The notes: a model not told the origin generated them from the sequence alone. A stretch of DNA of 64,000 bases from Bin87 sp965243255 (GCA_965243255.1 CBDEUH010000004.1:186001-250000); one strand, 5' to 3'; positions 1 through 8,007 are shown, numbered from the stretch's first letter. Numbers and translations: made by a program.

Positions 1-422
1 CCCACGTTGGGCTGATGCATATGGACGGTGGAATTGGGCAGGCAATAGCGCTTGCCCTTTGCGCCATTGGCCAGCAGCACCGTCGCCATGCTGGCGGCAG
101 TGCCCACGCAGATGGTGGAAACCTGCGAGTTGATCAACCGCATGGTGTCCAGAATGGCCAAACCCGAAGCGATGTAACCTCCCGGGCTGTTGATGTACAG
201 GCTGATGTCCCGGTCGCGATCTTCCCGCTCCAGGTAGAGCAACTGCGCGATGATTACGTTCGCCACCTGGTCGGTGATGGGAGTGCCCAGGTAGATGATC
301 CGCTCCCGCAAAAGCAGGGAGTAGATGTCAAAGGCCCGCTCGCCCCGTGGACTGGTCTCAATGACCATGGGGACGATGTTGGTGGGCTGCAGCAGGGGAG
401 AATCTTGGAAGGGCGGAAGCAT
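1..422 (-). CDS. clpP: ATP-dependent Clp protease proteolytic subunit (first of two; C-terminus cut by window edge)
   Basis: This is the serine peptidase of the Clp system. ClpP forms a barrel that degrades proteins unfolded by ClpX or ClpC. Only the first 140 codons are present, because the gene runs off the left edge. Reading leftward from the ATG at 422, the protein has the family core GERAFDIYSLLL, YINSPGG (about 77-82), the nucleophile Ser111 in AASMA and the catalytic His136 in HMHQP. The catalytic Asp would lie outside the window. It follows a second clpP by 55 bases and is probably co-transcribed with it and tig. Its Ser and His fall at the same residue numbers as in the neighbour, so the pair arose by tandem duplication. 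Reported as partial, not broken. Confidence 0.95.
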   Translation of the reverse strand, partial: MLPPFQDSPLLQPTNIVPMVIETSPRGERAFDIYSLLLRERIIYLGTPITDQVANVIIAQLLYLEREDRDRDISLYINSPGGYIASGLAILDTMRLINSQVSTICVGTAASMATVLLANGAKGKRYCLPNSTVHMHQPNV

Positions 423-477
423 TGAAGTCTCCTGGTGATACATAAAGGAAATCCCTGACGACGCGCTAGAGATTTGC

Positions 478-1125
478 CTAGGCAACGGCGCGGTTGAAAA
501 CGTCCGGCAACTCGTTGAGCACGTGGTCGACGATGCCGTAGTCAACGGCGGTTTCGGCGTCCATCCAGTAGTCCCGGTCTGAGTCCCGGGATATCTTGTC
601 GAAGGGCTGGTCGCAGTTTTCCGACAGAATGGTGTTGAGCCTCTGGCGTAGGCGCAGTATTTCCTGGGCCGTGATTTCAATGTCGGAAGCCGAACCTTGT
701 ATGCCGCCCATCACCTGGTGGATAAGGACGGTGGAGTTGGCAGTGCAGTAACGCTTGCCTTTCGTGCCGCCCGAGAGCAGTACCGCTCCCATGCTGGCGG
801 CCTTGCCGATGCAGATGGTCGCCACGTCCGGCTTGATGAGCTGCATGGTGTCGTAAATGGCCATGCCGTCCAGCACCGAGCCGCCCGGGGAGTTGATGTA
901 GAGATAAATGTCCTCGTCCGGATTCTCCCAGGCCAGGTAAAGCAGTTGGGAAACCACGGCGTTGGACACGTCGTCGTCAACCGGAGTGCCCAAATAGATT
1001 ATTCGGGCTTGCAGCAGCAGCGAATAAGGATTGAAGGCGCGCTCGCCTTCAGTGGTTGGTCGAATAATCCCCGGGAGCATATTGGTGGGAAGCGTTCGCT
1101 CCTTGGGATTAGGGCGTTGCAACAT
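478..1125 (-). CDS. clpP: ATP-dependent Clp protease proteolytic subunit (second paralogue, complete)
   Basis: This is a complete 215-residue ClpP, close to the usual 195-215. The catalytic triad is visible: Ser111 in KAASMG, His136 in LIHQV and Asp185 in SDRDYW. The substrate-lining YINSPGG loop is at 77-82. The HQP that usually follows the histidine is HQV here, and the adjacent handle region reads MGGIQGSASDI. The gene lies 33 bases after tig and 55 bases before the other clpP, giving the order tig-clpP-clpP. The classic tig-clpP-clpX order is therefore extended by a duplicate, and clpX is not visible. The two paralogues may form a mixed tetradecamer, as known for some actinobacteria and cyanobacteria; that is inference. 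Confidence 0.97.
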   Translation of the reverse strand: MLQRPNPKERTLPTNMLPGIIRPTTEGERAFNPYSLLLQARIIYLGTPVDDDVSNAVVSQLLYLAWENPDEDIYLYINSPGGSVLDGMAIYDTMQLIKPDVATICIGKAASMGAVLLSGGTKGKRYCTANSTVLIHQVMGGIQGSASDIEITAQEILRLRQRLNTILSENCDQPFDKISRDSDRDYWMDAETAVDYGIVDHVLNELPDVFNRAVA

Positions 1126-1158
1126 CTGGTGAGGCTCCTGAAAGTAGGTTGCGTGAGT

Positions 1159-2586
1159 TCACGCTCTGGTTTCCGTTTCTTCGCCGGTCGCATCATCCGC
1201 CGGCTCAGTTGCCGTGGTCTCTTCTGCGATCTCTTCGTCGGGTGCCACTGGGGTCATATTTTCTTCATCATCGCCGGCTTCGTCCAGCTTGCCCTGCGTG
1301 ATCTCGGTGAGGCGTTCCAGCACCCGGCGGCTGTGGAGAGATGAGCGAATGTTGTCCCTGGTGGATGCCGAGCCGAGGAACTCGCGCAGGCTGTCCAGGT
1401 TGTTCTGCTCCGCTTCCTCGTCGCCGGTGGACATTTCCAGCAATCGGTCCGTTTCCGACTGGATGTCCGCGTCGGTAACCTCGATGGCTTCCATCTCGGC
1501 CAGCTTGCGCAGCACCAGGCCCCCAAGCAGTCGTTTTTCGGCGCTGGGCCGCATCTCATCCATGAACTCGTCGGTGGTCTTGCCCATAAAGCGCAGATAG
1601 GTCGCCAGGTCCAGGCCCTGCTGCTGCAGCATACGCTCCCGGTCGGCCTGCAGAGCCTCCAGCTCCCGTTCGTAAAGGATTGGCGAGGCATTGACCACTG
1701 CCGCTTCGCACAGGGCGTCCAGGCTCTTCTGCTCCAGCTCGTTGCGGGCGGCGGCTTCGGCCTGGTTCGTCAGCGATTCCCGAATATTCGAACGCAAGGC
1801 TCCAACGTCGTCAAAGCCCTCCCCTACCGACTTGGCGAATTCATCATCCGGCTCCGGCAGATTCTTCTCCTTGACCGACAGCACCGACACGCTGAACTGC
1901 ACTTCCTTGCCGGCATACTGCTCCCGGGGGTAGTCCTCGGGAATGGTCATGGCGAACTCCCGGTCCTCCTCCTCAGACATTCCGACCAGATTGGGGGCAA
2001 AGCCGGGAAACGGCAGTACGTTTTCCTCGTTGGGCACGTATTCGACGTCCTCGTCGTCAACTACGGTCTCCCCGTCAATGGTTCCCAGGACGTTGATATT
2101 GAGACGATCGCCATACTGGGCAGGACGCTCCACCGGTTCCCAGACGGCCTGCTCCTCCTGCAAGCGACCCATCACGTCGTCAACTTGCTCGTCGCCCACG
2201 TCAACCGGAGTGGATTCCACCCGCAGGGAACGATAGTCGCCGAGATCAATGGTGGGCTCCAATGGCACCGTGGCGGTGAACGATACCGGCTCCAGGTCGG
2301 TAACTTCGATGCTGGGCTCTGCGAAGGCCGAGACTTCCTCGTCAGCAAGCACCTTGTTCAGCGTTTCGGGAACCATGAACTCCAGCGCTTCCTGCAGCAG
2401 GGCCGGACGCCCCACCATGCTTTCCACGATGTGCCGGGGTGCTTTGCCGCGGCGGAAGCCAGGGATGTTGATGCGGGAGACGGTGCGCCGGTAAGAGCGC
2501 TCCAGGAACGGATTCTCGTCCTCCGGCTCCAGTTCCACCGTCAGCTTAATCTCAATTGGTGTTGCGTTGTCCCTGGTGACCTTCAC
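1159..2586 (-). CDS. tig: trigger factor (ribosome-associated chaperone / peptidyl-prolyl isomerase)
   Basis: Trigger factor binds the ribosome exit tunnel and shields nascent chains. The N-terminal ribosome-binding domain shows the signature NIPGFRRGKAPRHIVE. It is followed by an FKBP-like middle domain (GDRLNINVLGTIDGE, then PFPGFAPNLVGM) and a long helical C-domain ending in a very acidic tail (EETTATEPADDATGEE). I chose the GTG at 2586 (protein begins VKVTRDNATPIE), giving 475 residues against the usual 430-480. An AGGAG at 2597-2601 sits 10 bases upstream. The open frame continues further upstream, but that part has no family similarity and crosses the likely promoter. It heads the tig-clpP-clpP unit. 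Confidence 0.95.
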   Translation of the reverse strand: MKVTRDNATPIEIKLTVELEPEDENPFLERSYRRTVSRINIPGFRRGKAPRHIVESMVGRPALLQEALEFMVPETLNKVLADEEVSAFAEPSIEVTDLEPVSFTATVPLEPTIDLGDYRSLRVESTPVDVGDEQVDDVMGRLQEEQAVWEPVERPAQYGDRLNINVLGTIDGETVVDDEDVEYVPNEENVLPFPGFAPNLVGMSEEEDREFAMTIPEDYPREQYAGKEVQFSVSVLSVKEKNLPEPDDEFAKSVGEGFDDVGALRSNIRESLTNQAEAAARNELEQKSLDALCEAAVVNASPILYERELEALQADRERMLQQQGLDLATYLRFMGKTTDEFMDEMRPSAEKRLLGGLVLRKLAEMEAIEVTDADIQSETDRLLEMSTGDEEAEQNNLDSLREFLGSASTRDNIRSSLHSRRVLERLTEITQGKLDEAGDDEENMTPVAPDEEIAEETTATEPADDATGEETETRA

Positions 2587-2893
2587 GGCCCATACACTCC
2601 TGTTGCCATTTAGCTCTTTGCAAAAAGCGGCGGGCAAGGCGGTCGCCACCGGCCTGCCCGACAGATGGCGAAAGTATAGCACAACCCGCCCGGCGGTAAA
2701 AGGCGATGCCTCTGATCTCCTTACCTCGCCGGTGCAATTTTCAAACATTTCCAAAAATCGGTAAATTACGTATTGCTCATAGTGAGCGCACACCACCGCG
2801 CCTTTGCTACATTCCGAACCGAATACGTCTCGGCAGTTTAACGCCAGGTTCACGGACTCTTGGGTTGCTGGTCGTCAATGGAGACAGCTTGAC
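2587..2893. other. divergent intergenic region between tig and rsmH (307 bases)
   Basis: This gap holds the outward promoters of the tig/clpP unit (minus) and the rsmH/fts unit (plus). On the plus strand TGCTACATT at 2805-2813 could be an extended -10 for rsmH, leaving a leader of roughly 75 bases. A small hairpin GCTCA-tag-TGAGC lies at about 2775-2787. I see no convincing gene, no RNA family and no clear MraZ-type repeated boxes. Confidence 0.4.
2673..2681 (-). promoter_or_regulatory. putative extended -10 promoter of tig-clpP-clpP
   Basis: On the minus strand the bases read TGCTATACT, an extended -10 (TGn followed by TATACT at 2673-2678). A weak -35 candidate TTTACC lies 16 bases further upstream (2695-2700). 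It sits about 90 bases before the chosen tig start. The same nine-base string recurs upstream of pdxA and the NIPSNAP gene. Confidence 0.5.
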
Positions 2894-3892
2894 ATGGTAA
2901 CGGCGGCGACAACGCTGCAGATGCCCGCCTTGGGCTGGGCCGGCCGACGCGTCAGCTATGCGCTGGCGTCGGATGCCCAACCACGACATCGCCCGGTAAT
3001 GCTGGCCGAGTGCCTGCGTTTCCTTCAGGCAGCGGCCGGCGGCGTGTACGTGGACGGAACGCTGGGCGAAGGCGGCCACGCCCTGGGAATACTGCAGCAG
3101 TCGGAACCCGATGGCGTCGTGCTGGGCATTGACCGCGATCCCCGCTCCGTCGAAGCCTCCCGGGAGCGTTTGGGGCGCTATGGCAGCCGGGCCATGCTGG
3201 TGCACGGCAACTACGCCGATATGCAGCGCATCGCCAGCCAACGCGGCATCGCCGCCGCAGACGGAATCCTGCTGGATTTGGGCTTTTCGTCCCGTCAGGT
3301 TGACCTTCCCGGCTATGGCTTTTCATTCCAGCGTGATGAGCCGCTGGATATGCGCTATGACCCCACCGGCGAAACGGCGGCGGACTTCATCAATATGGCC
3401 GACGAGACCGAGCTGGCCGACGTGATTTTTAGATACGGCGAAGAACGCAGAAACCGAGCCATCGCTCGGGCCATCGTCAACGGTCGGCCCATTGCCACCA
3501 CCGGGCAACTCGCCAACCTGGTGGCCCGCGCCCTGGGCGGCCGGCGCGGCGGTCGTCATCCGGCCACCCGAACCTTTCAGGCGCTCCGTATCTCCGCCAA
3601 TCAGGAACTCGAACACCTGCAAGCCGGCTTGGCCGCGGCGACGGAACTGCTGGCGCCAGGCGGCCGACTCGTAGTGATCAGCTACCACAGCCTGGAGGAC
3701 CGGTTGGTTAAAGGGTGGCTGGATCAGGAGACCGCCACTTGCTTATGTCCTCCGGAGCTGCCCGTATGTGTATGTGAGCATCAGCCACGCCTGCGCTCGG
3801 TTCGGCGTCGCATCACGCGCCCGACGGACGCCGAGCAGGCCTCAAACCCCCGCAGCCGCAGCGCCCGTTTGCGGGTGGCGGAACGTATTTAG
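2894..3892 (+). CDS. rsmH: 16S rRNA (cytosine-1402-N4)-methyltransferase RsmH
   Basis: RsmH methylates the N4 of C1402 in the decoding centre of 16S rRNA using S-adenosylmethionine. The family entry motif RHRPVMLAE is at 31-39 and the SAM-binding loop DGTLGEGGH at 54-62. The DLGFSSRQVD and DMRYDP blocks follow. ISYHSLEDR and the typical C-terminus SRSARLRVAERI are intact. I start at the ATG at 2894 (332 residues); an upstream in-frame ATG at 2804 would add 30 residues of no recognisable character. It is the first gene of the plus-strand run rsmH-ftsA-ftsZ. The usual mraZ before it, and ftsL, penicillin-binding protein and mur genes after it, are absent. Confidence 0.96.
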   Translation: MVTAATTLQMPALGWAGRRVSYALASDAQPRHRPVMLAECLRFLQAAAGGVYVDGTLGEGGHALGILQQSEPDGVVLGIDRDPRSVEASRERLGRYGSRAMLVHGNYADMQRIASQRGIAAADGILLDLGFSSRQVDLPGYGFSFQRDEPLDMRYDPTGETAADFINMADETELADVIFRYGEERRNRAIARAIVNGRPIATTGQLANLVARALGGRRGGRHPATRTFQALRISANQELEHLQAGLAAATELLAPGGRLVVISYHSLEDRLVKGWLDQETATCLCPPELPVCVCEHQPRLRSVRRRITRPTDAEQASNPRSRSARLRVAERI

Positions 3893-3942
3893 TTGATTCC
3901 CGCTCTGTCGGGAAAGACGCCGTCAAATAAGGATACGGAAAT

Positions 3943-5208
3943 ATGGCAAGGGAACCGATATACGCTGCCATTGACATCGGCACCAGCAAAGTTATGTCCG
4001 TCGTGGCCCGTCTGGGGCCGGAGGGCGAGCTGAAGCCCTTGGGTATGGGCGCTGCCCCGTCCCTGGGCGTTCAGCAGGGAATAGTTGACGACTTCAACGA
4101 GGTGAAGGAGGCGGTGCTGGACAGCCTGGACGAATGCCTGCGCTACATGGGCCGCAATCCGGTGGACGGCTTTTACGCAGTGGTTAACGGCGACCACCTG
4201 TCAGGCTCCACCTCGTCGGAAGTGCTGGGCAACGGTGAAGAAGGCCTCACCGTCACCGAGCAGCATCTGCGCTCACTTATCAACAGGACCTCCGGCGCCG
4301 GACAAGGCGCATCGGATGCCAAGAACGATCAGATTCTGCACATCATTCCCATGCGCTACCGGATGGACGGCGTTGACGGCATTCGTAACCCCACCGGCCT
4401 CAACGCCAATGAGTTGCATCTGGAGGCTCACGTTGTGCGGGGGATGTCGGTTCCTTTGGCCAACACCGTGCGGACGCTGGAGTCCTGTAAGGTGCGGGTT
4501 CAGGGCATGGTTTCCCACCCGCTGGCATCCGGGGAAGGAGTGCTGACCGCCGACGAACGGGAGATGGGCGCCGCCGTTGTGGACATCGGGGCCGGCACCA
4601 TCAAGATTGCCGTTTACCGGGACGGTACGCCTTTCTACTCGTCGGTGGTGGCCATGGGCAGCAACCAGTTGACCCGGGACTTGGCCATCTCTCAGCGGGT
4701 GCCCTTCCAGATGGCCGAGGAATTGAAGCTGGAACATGGGCACGCCCTGCCCGATGACCTGGACTCTTCCGAAGAAGTTATCCTCCCGGCCACGCAGATG
4801 CAGCCGAAACGGATGGTGCGGCGACGGGAGCTTTGCGAGCCGCTTTACCTGCGCTCCCTGCAAATGCTGAAGCTCATACACGCTGAACTGTGCAAAGCCC
4901 AGATCGAAACCGTGCTGCCCGGCGGCATTGTTCTAACCGGCGGCGGCGCGCGTATGTCGGGTTTCGCCGAAATGACCGAGCGAGGTCTGCGCACACAGGT
5001 GCGAGTAGGCGTGCCGCTGTGGTACGCCGGGCTGCCCGACTCGTTGCGGCAGCCCGAGTTCGCGGCGGCCCTGGGCACGCTGCAATGGGCCGTCAAGCAT
5101 CGTGGTCTCTCCGACCGTACCCCAATCCGTGGCGAAGGAGAACGGAGCCGGTCGTTGGCCGGCCTGCTGCGTCGTCCCTTTGCCCGCTCTTCCACCCCAG
5201 CCGAATAG
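3943..5208 (+). CDS. ftsA: cell division protein FtsA
   Basis: FtsA is the actin-fold ATPase that tethers FtsZ filaments to the membrane. The protein has 421 residues, typical for the family. It shows the phosphate-1 motif AIDIGTSKV near the N-terminus, a VVDIGAGTIKIAVY block for phosphate 2 and the adenosine motif GGIVLTGGGARMSG. The C-terminus carries RSLAGLLRRPFARS, a plausible basic amphipathic membrane-targeting segment. It starts 50 bases after rsmH and is followed 50 bases later by ftsZ, so the three are probably one transcript. Divergence in the middle is ordinary for FtsA. Confidence 0.93.
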   Translation: MAREPIYAAIDIGTSKVMSVVARLGPEGELKPLGMGAAPSLGVQQGIVDDFNEVKEAVLDSLDECLRYMGRNPVDGFYAVVNGDHLSGSTSSEVLGNGEEGLTVTEQHLRSLINRTSGAGQGASDAKNDQILHIIPMRYRMDGVDGIRNPTGLNANELHLEAHVVRGMSVPLANTVRTLESCKVRVQGMVSHPLASGEGVLTADEREMGAAVVDIGAGTIKIAVYRDGTPFYSSVVAMGSNQLTRDLAISQRVPFQMAEELKLEHGHALPDDLDSSEEVILPATQMQPKRMVRRRELCEPLYLRSLQMLKLIHAELCKAQIETVLPGGIVLTGGGARMSGFAEMTERGLRTQVRVGVPLWYAGLPDSLRQPEFAAALGTLQWAVKHRGLSDRTPIRGEGERSRSLAGLLRRPFARSSTPAE

Positions 5209-5258
5209 CAAAACCTAATAACCATTCCCCAGTCCATCAAATCAGGAGGGATTGCAAA

Positions 5259-6401
5259 ATGATCTTCCCCGAAAACTCCGCCTCATGGGAACCCGCCGAC
5301 AGTTTTGAGGACGGCGACGGCATGATTCCCGAAATAGGCCGTGGCGTTCCCCTCATCAAGGTGATGGGTGTCGGCGGCGGCGGCTCCAACGCGGTCAGCC
5401 GCATGTATAAGGACAAGCTGCCCGTGGTCGAATACTACGCGCTGAATACCGACGCGCAGCACCTGGCACGCTGTGACGTCCACTATCGAATCGCCCTGGG
5501 GCGTAATCTGACCCGTGGCCTGGGCGCCGGCGCTCAGCCCGAACTGGGCCGCCAGGCTGCCGAGGAATCCCGCTCCGAAATCGAGCGCGCCATCCGTGGC
5601 GCCGACATGGTGTTCGTGGCCGTTGGCATGGGCGGAGGCACCGGCACCGGCGCCGCTCCTATCGTGGCCCAAATCGCCAAGGAGAGCGGTGCCCTCACCA
5701 TCGCCGTGGTTAGCCGCCCCTTCGGTTTTGAAGCCCAGACCCGGCGACGCAATGCAGAAGAAGGCCTGGAGCGACTGCGCGACCAGGTGGACACCATGAT
5801 CGTGATTCCCAATGACCGGCTGCTGGTTCTGAACGAAGAGCAGAGCGATTCCTACTCCTGGGAAGAGGCGCTCAAGCTGGCCGACTCGGTGTTGCATCAG
5901 GGCATCAGCGCCATCGCCGAGGTGGTAACAGTTCCCGGCGAAATCAACGTTGACTTCGCCGACGTTAAAACCATCCTCGCCGGAGCCGGCCAGGCCTGGC
6001 TCTCCATTGGCCGAGGACGAGGCCAGGACCGGGCCCGGGACGCAGCCCGCCAGTGCACCGAAAGCCCACTGCTGGATATGTCGCTGGAGGGCGCCCGCCG
6101 CATCCTGTTCATGCTGACCGGCGGCAACAGTATGTCGCTGCAGGAAGTCCAGGAAGCCGCTGCCGTGGTGGAGGAACTCGCCGACCCCAACGCCAACATC
6201 ATCTTCGGCACCAACAAGGACGCCCGCCTGGACGATGAGGTCAAGATGACCATGGTGGCGGCGGAGTTCCCGGAGCTGTCTCAACAACCCGAGGACGACA
6301 TCGCCAGGCTGCTGGACGAAATGGACGTTCCCGACCGGCGGGACTACGAACTTCCCACGTTCCTGCAACATCGGCAGAACCGTCGGGGTTTCTACCGCTA
6401 A
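5259..6401 (+). CDS. ftsZ: cell division GTPase FtsZ
   Basis: FtsZ is the tubulin homologue that polymerises into the division ring. The protein is 380 residues long. The tubulin signature GGGTGTG is at 125-131, the N-terminal nucleotide loop GVGGGGSNAV at 37-46, and the T7 catalytic loop reads NVDFAD. The C-terminal partner-binding peptide is recognisable as YELPTFLQHRQ. The start at 5259 is set by a strong AGGAGGG at 5244-5250. The frame stays open 123 codons upstream inside ftsA, but that part is a shadow. A strong terminator follows. No division-and-cell-wall genes accompany it. Confidence 0.97.
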   Translation: MIFPENSASWEPADSFEDGDGMIPEIGRGVPLIKVMGVGGGGSNAVSRMYKDKLPVVEYYALNTDAQHLARCDVHYRIALGRNLTRGLGAGAQPELGRQAAEESRSEIERAIRGADMVFVAVGMGGGTGTGAAPIVAQIAKESGALTIAVVSRPFGFEAQTRRRNAEEGLERLRDQVDTMIVIPNDRLLVLNEEQSDSYSWEEALKLADSVLHQGISAIAEVVTVPGEINVDFADVKTILAGAGQAWLSIGRGRGQDRARDAARQCTESPLLDMSLEGARRILFMLTGGNSMSLQEVQEAAAVVEELADPNANIIFGTNKDARLDDEVKMTMVAAEFPELSQQPEDDIARLLDEMDVPDRRDYELPTFLQHRQNRRGFYR

Positions 6402-6427
6402 ACCCTTCCCGCCTATTGGCCCCCAAC

Positions 6428-6466
6428 GCCCCCGGCTCACGAATTTGAGCCGGGGGCCATTTTTTG
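6428..6466 (+). terminator. rho-independent terminator after ftsZ
   Basis: A perfect 11-bp stem (GCCCCCGGCTC at 6428-6438 with 6447-6457) has an 8-base loop and is followed by six T residues (6460-6465). It closes the rsmH-ftsA-ftsZ transcript and insulates nrdR. Confidence 0.92.
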
Positions 6467-6490
6467 CCAAAAATTGCCGACGGATTCACA

Positions 6491-6521
6491 TTGACAGGGG
6501 ATTGCGGGCTTGCCCTATAAT
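6491..6521 (+). promoter_or_regulatory. consensus sigma-70 type promoter of nrdR
   Basis: A perfect TTGACA at 6491-6496 and a perfect TATAAT at 6516-6521 are separated by 19 bases, slightly longer than the ideal 17. It is the best-matching promoter pair in the window. The predicted start of transcription, about 6528, falls inside the first NrdR-like box, as expected for a repressed promoter. Confidence 0.8.
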
Positions 6522-6526
6522 TCGGA

Positions 6527-6573
6527 ACACAACGGATTGTGGTTGTCTGCCACGCAAACACAAGATATACCGT
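6527..6573 (+). promoter_or_regulatory. pair of NrdR-box-like operator sites
   Basis: Two 16-base sites, ACACAACGGATTGTGG at 6527-6542 and ACACAAGATATACCGT at 6558-6573, match the known NrdR-box consensus (acaCwAtATaTwgtgt) at about 12 and 13 positions. Their starts are 31 bases apart, the same-face spacing typical of paired NrdR boxes. They lie just downstream of the -10 and before nrdR itself. I infer NrdR autorepression, possibly extending to nrdJ downstream. Confidence 0.75.
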
Positions 6574-6618
6574 TTTCAAAAATTGTCTGATAAATCGACC
6601 AAAAGACGTTCACTTGCC

Positions 6619-7146
6619 ATGAAATGCCCCTATTGCGAAAGCAGCCAGAGCAAAGTTACCGACTCTCGCGACACCGAGAACGGCATCAGACGCCGCCGCG
6701 AATGCCTGTCCTGCGGCCGACGCTTTACCACCCACGAGCAGGTGCGCCTGCCCGCTTTGCTGGTGGAAAAACGGGACGGCCGGCGCCAGGACTTTAGTCG
6801 CGATAAGCTGCTGACCGGGATTGACATGGCCTGCACCCGACGGCCCATACCCCGGCGGGACATCGAGCGGCTGGTCGATGATATCGAAACAGAACTGCAG
6901 CGCTTGGGCAGCGGCATGGTCAAGTCCCGAGACCTGGGCCTGCTGGTTCTGGAACGGCTCCGTCCGCTGGACGAAGTCGCCTATCTGCGGTACGCGTCAG
7001 TCTATTACGACTTCCAAAATGCCGCCGACTTCGAGGATCGAGTGCAAACCCTGCGCCAGGGCCATCCGGAGCCGCTGCTGAGCATTGCGGCAGTAGGCAC
7101 CCGGCGCACTCGACAACGTCGCACCACCCGACGGACCACAAAGTAA
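6619..7146 (+). CDS. nrdR: transcriptional repressor NrdR
   Basis: NrdR senses ATP/dATP through an ATP-cone and represses ribonucleotide reductase genes. The 175-residue protein has the N-terminal zinc ribbon (CPYC at 3-6, CLSC about 30 residues later), then the ATP-cone beginning VEKRDGRRQDFSRDKL, and the conserved AYLRYASVYYDF near residue 130. The C-terminus is an Arg/Thr-rich tail (RTRQRRTTRRTTK). The ATG at 6619 is chosen because it places MKCPYC at the N-terminus as in all family members. The gene precedes nrdJ by about 1 kb, and the promoter carries NrdR-like boxes. Confidence 0.97.
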   Translation: MKCPYCESSQSKVTDSRDTENGIRRRRECLSCGRRFTTHEQVRLPALLVEKRDGRRQDFSRDKLLTGIDMACTRRPIPRRDIERLVDDIETELQRLGSGMVKSRDLGLLVLERLRPLDEVAYLRYASVYYDFQNAADFEDRVQTLRQGHPEPLLSIAAVGTRRTRQRRTTRRTTK

Positions 7147-7283
7147 TGACCACCAAACACCACATCGAGACTTGGAGAGCGCCGGCATCGCCACCATCGC
7201 CGGGCGCTCACGGTCAAGCCACAACGGGGAAATTGCTACCTGCTCGCCAACCACAACCTTTCAGGGAGGTGTTTAACACCATT

Positions 7284-7541
7284 ATGAGCAGCAGCGTTCA
7301 GTACTCCGCCTTTACCAGGCTGTTGACCCACAACAATCGGGTTCACGACATGGAAGAGATGCTGCGGCGGATGTGGGTCCCGTCCGACTGGGAAACCGGC
7401 GACGCGGACATTGGCGACTCGTGGATCCCGAACCCCTTTGCCGAATTGCAGGACGACATGGACCGCGAAGCGCGGGCCTGCTTGGTCAGTTGCTGGGCTG
7501 CCCTGCCGGTTCAGCGGGAAGATGACGACCTGTTTGCGTGA
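7284..7541 (+). CDS. hypothetical protein between nrdR and nrdJ (85 residues)
   Basis: I do not recognise this protein. It is small, acidic and rich in Trp and Asp (for example RRMWVPSDWETGDADIGDSW), ending in EDDDLFA, with no signal peptide or membrane segment. I start at the ATG at 7284; a GGGAGGT at 7264-7270 lies 13 bases upstream, slightly far. The frame is open back to an ATG overlapping the nrdR stop (7146), but that Pro/Ser-rich stretch looks non-coding. It ends 19 bases before the next gene, so the two are probably co-transcribed with nrdR. A role linked to deoxynucleotide synthesis is only suggested by position. Confidence 0.6.
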   Translation: MSSSVQYSAFTRLLTHNNRVHDMEEMLRRMWVPSDWETGDADIGDSWIPNPFAELQDDMDREARACLVSCWAALPVQREDDDLFA

Positions 7542-7560
7542 CGCTCGGAGCTTGACCACC

Positions 7561-8007
7561 ATGCAGCAAACCGTTCAATACAACGTTGAAATCAACTGCG
7601 GCCCGTGCCCGCACGGGTACGAGTCGCGCATCGTCCGGCAGCTGCAGACGGCCTTTCCCGTCGCCAGCTGCCAGAGCACTCGCAACGGCCTGTTGGTGCG
7701 CCTCATCTCGTCGCACCCCTTCGCCGACGGCGCCTTGAAGGATTTTGCCGATCTGGTTGCCGACACTTTGACCGGCCTCGGAATCGCGATGACCGTCGGC
7801 GTAGTGCGCCGGGTTACCCGGCAGGCCTCCGGTCAGTCCACAGCACTGCACAAGGTGCAGGAAATGGCAGCAGCCATTACCGGGCTCGACTTGAGACCCG
7901 CCCGGGAGATTCCCGTGCTCTACTTCTATAAGGGGCTGCGGTTCGACCTGGACCTGTCGGGCCGGCTGTCAGCGATGAACCGAGTGGAGCGCGCCGGCGC
8001 CGTCTAG
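7561..8007 (+). CDS. hypothetical protein upstream of nrdJ (148 residues)
   Basis: I do not recognise the family. The N-terminus reads QYNVEINCGPCPHGYES, so a CxxC pair sits near residues 13-16, with a further Cys about residue 40. The rest is a mixed alpha/beta protein of ordinary composition with no membrane segment. The chosen ATG at 7561 begins 19 bases after the previous gene; the frame is open upstream but overlaps that gene. nrdJ begins 99 bases downstream. The CxxC could bind metal or be redox active, which would be notable beside a reductase that needs a dithiol donor; this is speculation from position and motif. Confidence 0.65.
   Translation: MQQTVQYNVEINCGPCPHGYESRIVRQLQTAFPVASCQSTRNGLLVRLISSHPFADGALKDFADLVADTLTGLGIAMTVGVVRRVTRQASGQSTALHKVQEMAAAITGLDLRPAREIPVLYFYKGLRFDLDLSGRLSAMNRVERAGAV

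Noticed and set aside
4890..5258. A 123-codon in-frame open extension upstream of ftsZ inside ftsA
   Set aside because: It has no FtsZ similarity, and the strong AGGAGGG at 5244-5250 fixes the real ftsZ start at 5259.
5283..6470. Antisense open frame of about 395 codons across ftsZ
   Set aside because: It runs across a real gene and the ftsZ terminator, has no recognisable family, and shows shadow-type composition.
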